NCBI RefSeq assembly: GCF_963576675.1
Contig: NC_088910.1
Span: 100,840,807-100,904,806 of the forward strand
Reading direction: 5' to 3'
DNA length: 64,000 bases
DNA from: Euphorbia lathyris
Taxonomy: Eukaryota; Streptophyta; Magnoliopsida; Malpighiales; Euphorbiaceae
Part shown: positions 57,538-64,000 of the stretch, one piece after another
Numbering within the stretch: position 1 is the first letter of the stretch
Layout: every line of letters begins with the position of its first letter
Translations under genes and position numbers: made by a program
Notes under the pieces: generated by a model
Databases searched by the model: none
Told to the model about the DNA's origin: nothing
Seen by the model: only the letters and a program-made list of their open reading frames with translations

Positions 57538-58610
57538 AAAAATTGGTGCGCCCGCTGGGACGAAATCACAATACCTCCAAAGAAAAATGATAAGAACAAC
57601 AAAGATCTTGTACCCCCCCCCCTCTCCAAAGAGGAAGAGATCATAGAAATAAGAAATGTTCCCCATATGGTGAGACGAATGGAAGTGAGAAAGGAATGTT
57701 AGCCTCAGAGGACAATCATGGATTTCTATAGAGATCCAAAATTCATAATTCCTAAAGAGACATTTCAATTCCATTGAAAAGAATCTAGAAGCTCTAAGTG
57801 GCGATATGGATCGGAAGATGGATAAGATACTTGAGAAGCTGATGCAGCCAATGGTCATCAAGAGTGATGGAAACCATATTCCTCAAGGCTCCTCGAAGTC
57901 CAATGAAGGACATGGTGTGTCCAACACTGAGAAGTATCAGATTACGCCATTGAAGGAGGAGGCCAGCTTACAGAAAGTCGCTAATTTAGCAGGTCGAGAA
58001 ATTTTGGTATGTCAACTGTTCCTCAATATTTTGGAAACACTAATTCTACCTCTTACACAACTTCATATCATAAGGAGGCATGAGGCCACTATATCACTAG
58101 AGAGATGGGGCAACTATAAAGAAAATAGGAGAAACACTAGATTTCCTCATGTGGCATATGTTCACCAGTAGATTAATATCATGGAGGTCATCCGAGAAGA
58201 TGTCTTAAAACAATATGTGTGTCCATCAAATTGGCTATTTTGAGTTTCACAAGCCAAAGAAAAAAAACCCAGTGATGAGATGGCAAATTGAGGGAAAGTA
58301 AGAGGTGAAGTTGGAGGGAAACCTAAGTCAAAAGAGAACATCAAAGTAAAAGTAATCAAAGTGGGATATTTCAAAAAATTATTTCAACTCCATCATATAT
58401 CCATCAGGCCATCTTAGTCACTGGTGCGCAATCCTCCAACTGAGGAATTGAGATACTAGCACGAAAGTGACATAAGATCGACTCCACAACCTATATTTTT
58501 GTGTGACCTAAAGAAGCATCGTTTGACACCTTTAAAAGTTGACACCACAACTATTGCAGAATCAAGCATGATATTTACGTTCCTCAAATTCATGCTTGAG
58601 GGGGGAAATT
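57538..58610 (+). other. interior of element C: PBS, gag-like remnant, polypurine tract
   Basis: Primer-binding region at 57544-57562, a poly-C run at about 57613-57622, and short decayed frames. The longest (57806-58171, 121 codons) starts MDRKMDKILEKLMQPM and may be a gag-like or linker remnant; I do not recognise a domain. No protease, RT or integrase. The interior ends in GAGGGGGGAAA. The size is like that of LARD-type or internally deleted elements. Confidence 0.6.
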
Positions 58611-59640
58611 ATTTGCACAAAAAAAGTAAAGTTTTCTTGGTGCATACCCTGGGGTACACATTTCATGGGAGAAACTCTTATTTTTAGAAAAACTTTTCTT
58701 AAAACAATTTTTTAAGAAACTTTTTCTTAAAAAACTGTTTAGAAAACTTTTTCTTTAAAAAACTGTATTTTTTTAGTGTACCGTTCACTTAGAATTTCCT
58801 AGAGTGACCTCGGTTTCTCCCATGAGAAATATCTTAAAGGAAACTAGGGGAAACTTTCTAGAGTGAACCTCAGGATAAACCAACTTTCTAAAATAAATCT
58901 AAGGAGAAACCTATTTTTTAAAGTGAACTCAGGGGAAACCTATTTTCCTAGAGTGAACCTTAGGGGAAACCTATTTTTTTATAAAGTGAACCTCAGGGGA
59001 GACTTATTTTCCTAGAGTGACCTTAGAGAAACCTTCTTCTTAGAGTGAACTTCAGGGGAAACCTACTTCCTAGAGTGAATCTTAGAGGAGACTTGAGGTA
59101 AACCTAGAGGGAGTCATGATGCAATTTAATATTTTAACGTGTATTCTGTGAGCCAATTTAAAAGCAGAAAAGTTAGAAAATGTCAGAGTCAATCAATTAT
59201 GGAGATCATGAGAACCAGATGGTTGAGTAGTTACTCAAGACATGATATGAATGTGAAGAATGTGACTTGGTGGAAGAAAGCAAGAAGTTACCTTGAACAT
59301 ATATAAAAGTCAAAAATCACGATGAAAACACAACTGGACATCCATTCAAGCAAAACTCTAGCAATTTTTCTCTAGACTTTAACATTTTTAGAATTTCTAG
59401 TTGTTTCCTTAGTCTAATTTCCAAGTTCAAAGTTCATACATTTTCTCATACAATTTTACTTTATTGTTTAATCATTTATGTGAGATCGGTATCACTTTGA
59501 TAATCGATTCGTTTAAAATTATATAATCTATTTATTTGCAGTCATTTGATACTTAAAAGTTAATAAACGCAATTTTATTCCACAGTTCGAAAATGCTACA
59601 ATTTTCTAGCACGTCTACATTTTCCACAAAAGAATCGAAG
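58611..59640 (+). repeat. right LTR of element C
   Basis: About 1030 bp. It contains seven or eight tandem TAGAGTGAACCTCAGGGGAA-like units (58797-59095), AATATATAAAAG (TATA-like) at about 59299, and an end followed by ACTAT. Confidence 0.75.
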
Positions 59641-59645
59641 ACTAT

Positions 59646-60084
59646 GTATATGATTTTAACTCAGTATATTTTCAAGGAGATAGCTATGATCGGAGTTTTA
59701 ATCACAATTTATTTAGTTAAGGCTTCACATTTCGCAATGTGGAACGATGAACTTAATATCTGAAGAAGTGGTCCCACATGTTACACAACTTAGAATAGAA
59801 CAGTGGTTGTGTTGTGGGACTTGTAATGAACTCAAATTTCAATATGTTTGGTTCATTTTAAGGTAGAAGAGCTAATGCATGCATATATGCATTTTCTCTT
59901 TTTTTCTTGATCAAGACACCCACCCAAATTTCTCTAACATTCCATCTAGCTCTACAATTATATATATAATATAGTAAATTATTTATATTTGTATAATGAT
60001 GACTTGATTATATATCAGTTTCCAACCGATTAATTTATATAATAGAGTAAATTATTTGTATTTTGTACCGATTTGTTTATTAAC
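59646..60084. other. AT-rich gap, no gene seen
   Basis: No gene or repeat recognised. Confidence 0.4.
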
Positions 60085-60237
60085 TACTCCCTCTATTTCA
60101 CAATACATGTCTGTCTAAGACACAAGAATTAAGAAAACTTCTTAATTTTAATTAAAAGATTTTTTTATCTTTGTATTAATTGCATCTACTAATTAAATTC
60201 CAAAGTAAAAGGCAACTTAAATGTGATATATTTGGTA

Positions 60238-61058
60238 CGCTGCCTGTTCTGTTCAGTATCGAATGAGTCTATATCCCACATCATGTTACGCTGCCCTTTT
60301 CTATTGTGGTTTGGAATTCTTCACCAATTTCGCAGCTGCGTGGATCGGGTCTGGTCGAATTTGAAAGCTGGTGGGAGGAGACTCTAAACAACACCAATCC
60401 GGATCAAGCAGGTAAAATTGCTACCCTGCTATGGTATCTTTGGTTCTGTCGAAACCAAAAGGTGTGGCAGCAGAAGGAAATAAGTCCCGAGGTTGCAGCT
60501 TCAAGTGCGGTCAATATCTGCAAATCATGGTTTGCACCAAATACAGGAGCGGAAGGGCTGACGGACAGACCAGAAGATCGAAGTAGCAATGGGATTGAGA
60601 GGGATCAAGAAGGAAGGGTACGAATAAACTTTGATGCATCTATTCCGTTAAACAGCCCTCGGACTGGTATTGGAGCTGTAATTTGCAACAGCAAATGCGC
60701 TTTTGTCGCAGCAAGGTTCGGTTCATATTTAGGCCGTTTTCCCCCTGCTGTGGCCGAGGAAATTTCATGCAAAGAGGCGCTTACTTGGATAAAGGATAGA
60801 GGAGAAGTGTCAGTATGTGTCGAGGGAGACTCTCAGATTGTTATTAATGGGTTACGAAGATTGCAGATCAATTGCTCAGGGTATTCCAAATTGCATCTTT
60901 TGTTTTGTTCGAAGGGAAGGTAACCGACTAGCAGACGAAATAGCCAGATTAGGACTTTTTTCTTCGGATTTTACTGTAACAACTTCTACTCCCCTTCACT
61001 TGTAAGCCTATTGGCATTGATTTGGTTCATTTATTAAATTCATTATTTCATTAAAAAA
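60238..61058 (+). mobile_element. LINE H, 5'-truncated insertion with 17-bp target duplication
   Basis: 821 bp ending in a short poly-A, flanked by ATGTGATATATTTGGTA at 60221-60237 and 61059-61075 (exact). Only the very end of ORF2 is present. Confidence 0.9.
60306..61005 (+). pseudogene. RNase H end of a LINE ORF2
   Basis: Frame 60306-60923 has W....K..W.. linker sequence and an RNase H fold (INFDASIP, AEEISCKEAL, EGDSQIVI). The final motif (NRLADEIARLGLFSSDF) is read in the next frame, 60920-61005, so a frameshift near 60870 splits the domain. L1-type, non-functional. The whole remnant arrived as one truncated insertion into the Stowaway MITE. Confidence 0.85.
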
Positions 61059-61410
61059 ATGTGATATATTTGGTAAAAATTAATTAACGTACATGGATTG
61101 AATCAAAACGACATATATTATGGAATAAAAAAAATTCTCTAGAAAGACATATATTGTAGATCGGATGAAGTATTTAATAGATAAAATGCACGTATATTTA
61201 AAGTTTTTTTTTCTTAAAAAAGCTTTTATTAGGTTAGAAAAAAAAGCAAAAGCCCTAAAAAAATCTTACAAAAACTACAAGATGAATGTCTGAAGGAGAC
61301 ATATCACACCGATTATGAACCAAAGTATGAGAATTTATGAAGTTTGCAAACCAGTCAGATGTTCTATTACCCTCGAGATAAGAATAAACAAAGCATATAT
61401 TCCAATTTTT

Positions 61411-61777
61411 GGTCCTGTTTGGCAAGTAACAGTTACCTGTTAGCTGATTTGACTAGCTGATTGTGTAAACTTGTTCGGTAAAACTTAGCCGATTGCTAAT
61501 ATCTTTTTGTGTAAATTGACAAATAAGGATATGATAAAGCCCTTATTTGAGGTTAAATGGTAGTAATTAGGGGTAAAAATATCCTTAAAAAGAGATAGAA
61601 CAATAAGCTAATTGAAAAAGCTCATAAAACCAGCATTTTCAAAATTAGTTCTTTGGATCCAATAAGCTCTTTTAAATCTCTCTTCATCAAATACCACTAT
61701 TTGAGGTTTGACTAGTCAAAACATCTAAATAGCTCAAACCTCTAATTTTACCCCAAAAAGCTCTACCAAACATGACA
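61411..61777. mobile_element. MITE-like repeat, copy 2 (GTTTGG-ended family), inside LINE G
   Basis: Second copy of the family at 4390-4728: begins GGTCCTGTTTGGC, ends ACCAAACATGACA, same internal motif order. TTT lies on each side, a possible 3-bp duplication. Younger than the LINE it interrupts. Confidence 0.65.
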
Positions 61778-62640
61778 TTTATCTCGAATTTAGCGGCAAT
61801 GATGAATCAGACAAGAAAACGAATGATGAGTTGGAGCATTATCTATCATGAACCCTCAAACCACCTCGGAATCAACCTCCACAATCACGCACTGGTAACA
61901 TTTATCCCAAGCAAGAAGCAACCCAAAGTAATGGCCCCAAAGCTCCGTTACAAACGCCGAACAATTTCCAATATTAGTTGCATAACCGAAAACTAATTGC
62001 TAAGAGTGTCACAAATCAAATCCTCTACTGAAAAAAACCCCATGTTTGTTTTACAACCTCCATCAATATTGAGCTTAACCCAACCATGATCTAACTAGTG
62101 CCAACTAATTTACAATAACTCAGGATTCCATTTAAACTGACCCTTTATCCCGAGTTGGAGCAACAAAGTCACTAGCCTGAGTTGTAATAAAAGAGACCTC
62201 ATCTCAAACCTCTGCCTTACCATTAAAAAAACATGCTCGTTGTGCCAACGCTATATATACCAAAGTGAAGTTGCAAATAGGAATCACAAATCGATACCTT
62301 TGTAATCTTCATTCATACCCAAATTAGTCTCCAATCAGTCTGTAAAGGGAGAAGCAAAAAAAGTAAGCCTGTCACACCTCGAAACTACCCAATCCCACGC
62401 GTTCTTCACCATAGTACAATCTCTTAATATATGGAGCTCCTTTTCAATCGATCTACAAAGAAGACAAACAGAAGACATTGCCAGATGACGTCTGACTCTG
62501 TTCGAATTACACATGACACCATTGCTTGCTAAAAGTTAGCAAAAACCCGAACCATCTTTAAGGAAGCAAGCTTCTAAATCTCATCCCAAAGAATCCATTT
62601 GGGTGAAGCATCGAGTAAGACGAGGCCATAGGGTACTGTT
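61778..62640 (-). pseudogene. zf-RVT and RNase H remnant of LINE G
   Basis: Minus-strand fragments give SSVCLLCRSIEKELHILRDC (zf-RVT, about 62480-62420) and WVKLNIDGGCK (start of RNase H, about 62080-62045), with stops and frame changes between them. Non-functional. Confidence 0.65.
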
Positions 62641-62950
62641 AATATCTAACACATACAGTCATAAAATTCGAAAAGAACACAAAATATTATGAGGGAACAT
62701 GATCAAAGAAGGACCAAACCACCCCTAAAATTAATAAGATCTACTATGAAAATACCAACATAGAAAAGCTTTTTCTTTATTGCTTCAACTTTGGCGCGAT
62801 TACATTTAACTTCCATTAAAAAAATCAAGATGACATTTGGACAGAAGCTCGACTAACATCTGAACTGTGTAGGGGTTTCTCATACCCCAACAGTTCCAGC
62901 TCAATAAACTCATTTCAACTGGCGGGCCTGAATGCCAAAACCCGCTTGAA
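62640..62950 (-). pseudogene. ORF2 start (endonuclease N-terminus) of LINE G
   Basis: In shifting minus-strand frames, WNCWGMRNPYTVQML followed by a VKCNR.K.E.IKKKLFY stretch and a Gly-Gly-Leu-Val-Leu segment matches the opening of plant L1 ORF2 endonucleases (N-x-R-G-L-G-N-P). It breaks off before the catalytic core and is followed at once by zf-RVT sequence. Confidence 0.6.
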
Positions 62951-63179
62951 TTAGGATTTTTGGATATTCCTCAAATATATTTGAATCACATTTTATAGCC
63001 CCATTGGTAATTAAGCCCACTGTTCTTGACTCACCATCATGCCTCCTTTTTGTTTCGGATATCACAATTTCATCAGCCCCTTCAATCAAATATTTTTTTA
63101 TTTCCCTCCTTGCCATTCACAGCTGGATTGGTTATCGTGACGGTTTCACTATTTTCCCCAATCGATGGATAATTAGTTC

Positions 63180-63850
63180 CTTGAATCCCGCTTTTCACTT
63201 TGATTTGGATTCTTCAAGATTTCCGCAGCTTTCACCTTTCAGGGTCTCTTGCCCCTATCATCCTAACTCCAGCCCATGTTACCATTATCGACGATGATGA
63301 TAACAAAAATTTAGATTGTGGTGGCATTGTGTTCTGATGAGATGGTACCCTCAACCAAGGGCCATAGACTCTTTTCGCTTTATCTAGATAATGTAGGTTA
63401 AGAAGCTCTTCGCAATACTTATCAACATGCCCAATTCTCCCGCAATAGAAGCAAAAAGTCGGCAATCTTTCGTATTGAAAATTAATTCATGAAAACCTAA
63501 TCCATGTTTGACTTAATTTTCATTTTTTATTTGACATGATTCATTACATCTAGTAGAATTTGGATCGTCATATAAGTTGGACCAACTCTTGAGAAATTAT
63601 TGGCATCTGACTCTATGAATTCCCCAACAAAACATTCCACACTGATCGCAATCCTTTCAGACATAAACCCAATGGGAAGGTCAAATACCTGAATCCAAAA
63701 CTCTGTTGACAATAATGAGATGGAAAGGGGGAACTGTCCTTCGTCAATCCGTGAAATGATAAGGAGATGTTGCTCGTAGGTCCACGACCTTACTTTTACC
63801 ACTCACTCCATTTCGAGAGGATATAAAAAATCAAATCGAAAAAAGGTTCA
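63180..63850 (-). pseudogene. ORF1 of LINE G: DUF4283-like domain and CCHC finger
   Basis: 63802-63527 encodes a stretch with L....EGQFPLSISLL..EFWIQVFDLPIGFMSE and a VGEF.E.D segment, typical of the DUF4283 domain of plant LINE ORF1 proteins. 63465-63232 encodes LPTFCFYCGRIGHVDKYC (C-x2-C-x4-H-x4-C knuckle) and YGPWLRV, the usual continuation. A frame break lies between them near 63500. ORF1 is the RNA-binding nucleic-acid chaperone of the element. Confidence 0.75.
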
Positions 63851-64000
63851 GTCACATCTCCTCAATAAACAGGCCTTTGGCTAGTCTTGAGAGTTCGACT
63901 AAGATATTCTTCATTATAAGAACTCGGAAATTCCTTGTCGTTAATAATCGTCCTATCAAGCTCCAAGAGGGTGGTTTTTTGTGTTCAATAAAGTCTTCCG

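Larger units (their letters stand above)
42915..59640 (+). mobile_element. non-autonomous LTR retrotransposon C, split by LINE D and copia B
   Basis: Left LTR lies in two pieces (42915-42980 and 56670-57537); right LTR at 58611-59640 (about 1030 bp). The outer flanks carry ACTAT on both sides (42910-42914, 59641-59645). A gypsy-type primer-binding region (TTGGTGCGCCCGCTGGGAC, 57544-57562) follows the left LTR, and a polypurine run (GAGGGGGGAAA, about 58598-58608) precedes the right one, giving + orientation. The interior is only about 1.07 kb, with traces of a gag-like frame and no pol. LTRs contain tandem arrays of a about 30-bp TAGAGTGAACCTCAGGGGAA unit. The LTR halves are clearly more diverged than those of A or B. 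Confidence 0.78.
60087..61170. mobile_element. Stowaway-type MITE split by LINE H
   Basis: Left end CTCCCTCTATTTCACAATAC and right end GTAGATCGGATGAAG (complement CTTCATCCGATCTACAATAT) are inverted Tc1/mariner Stowaway termini. TA lies on both sides (60085-60086, 61171-61172). Without LINE H and one 17-bp duplication the MITE is about 250 bp. Confidence 0.8.
61206..64000 (-). mobile_element. internally deleted L1-type LINE (element G), runs off the right edge
   Basis: Minus-strand element with its poly-A (T-run) end at about 61206. From the right edge leftwards: ORF1 (DUF4283-like region and CCHC finger), the beginning of ORF2 (endonuclease start), then directly the zf-RVT and RNase H region. 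Most of the endonuclease and all of the RT are missing, so a deletion joins 5' and 3' parts near 62640. A MITE (61411-61777) is inserted in the RNase H part. The 5' end lies outside the window. Confidence 0.8.

Overview
The window looks like nuclear DNA of a flowering plant, almost certainly a eudicot: AT-rich intergenic DNA, a spliced Casparian-strip membrane protein (CASP) gene with GT/AG introns, an intronless PLS-class pentatricopeptide-repeat (PPR) gene close to Arabidopsis At5g15300, and otherwise a dense mosaic of plant transposable elements. I see no rRNA or tRNA gene, no CRISPR array and nothing prokaryotic. Only the CASP gene (338-1127, + strand) and the PPR gene (2627-4258, - strand), both at the left edge, look like functional host genes.

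Layout. 5.7-18.8 kb: a 749-bp solo LTR, then a full-length 12-kb Ty1/copia element (copy A, + strand) of Sirevirus-like organisation (LTR, gag, pol, a third 'env-like' ORF, LTR), both inside remains of an older repeat. 19-27 kb: small DNA transposons (three hAT-type elements with 8-bp target duplications, one Mutator-type MITE with a 9-bp duplication) and a short non-autonomous LINE. 29.5-33 kb: a decayed, 5'-truncated L1-type LINE. 35.2-38 kb: a Mutator-type element carrying a GRF zinc-finger exon, next to a pogo/Emigrant-like MITE that contains a CACTA element, which in turn holds a tiny LTR fragment with a primer-binding site. 39.3-42.7 kb: another hAT MITE, a tandem duplication and a LINE 3' end. 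42.9-59.6 kb: a three-deep nest. A non-autonomous LTR element (C) was split by LINE D inside its left LTR, and a second Sirevirus-like copy (B, - strand) then landed at the poly-T end of D. 60.1-61.2 kb: a Stowaway MITE split by a LINE with a 17-bp target duplication. 61.2-64 kb: an internally deleted LINE running off the right edge.

How the genes relate. The two host genes are unrelated neighbours (an endodermal membrane scaffold protein and an organelle RNA-binding protein). The rest is transposon biology. Copies A and B encode capsid, protease, integrase, reverse transcriptase/RNase H and a large ORF3 of unknown role, but both pol and both ORF3 genes are broken while both gag frames are open. 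LTR pairs differ by roughly 1.6-1.8% by eye, so both insertions are recent on an evolutionary scale. Most boundaries below rest on exact target-site duplications read from the sequence.

I did not find a convincing new biological system. The most interesting items are the ORF3 of the two Sirevirus-like copies (no membrane or signal segments despite the 'envelope-like' label), a GCTGAGT word bias running through both copies, the GRF-exon-carrying Mutator element, and a perfect 26-bp snap-back palindrome at 33.56 kb.
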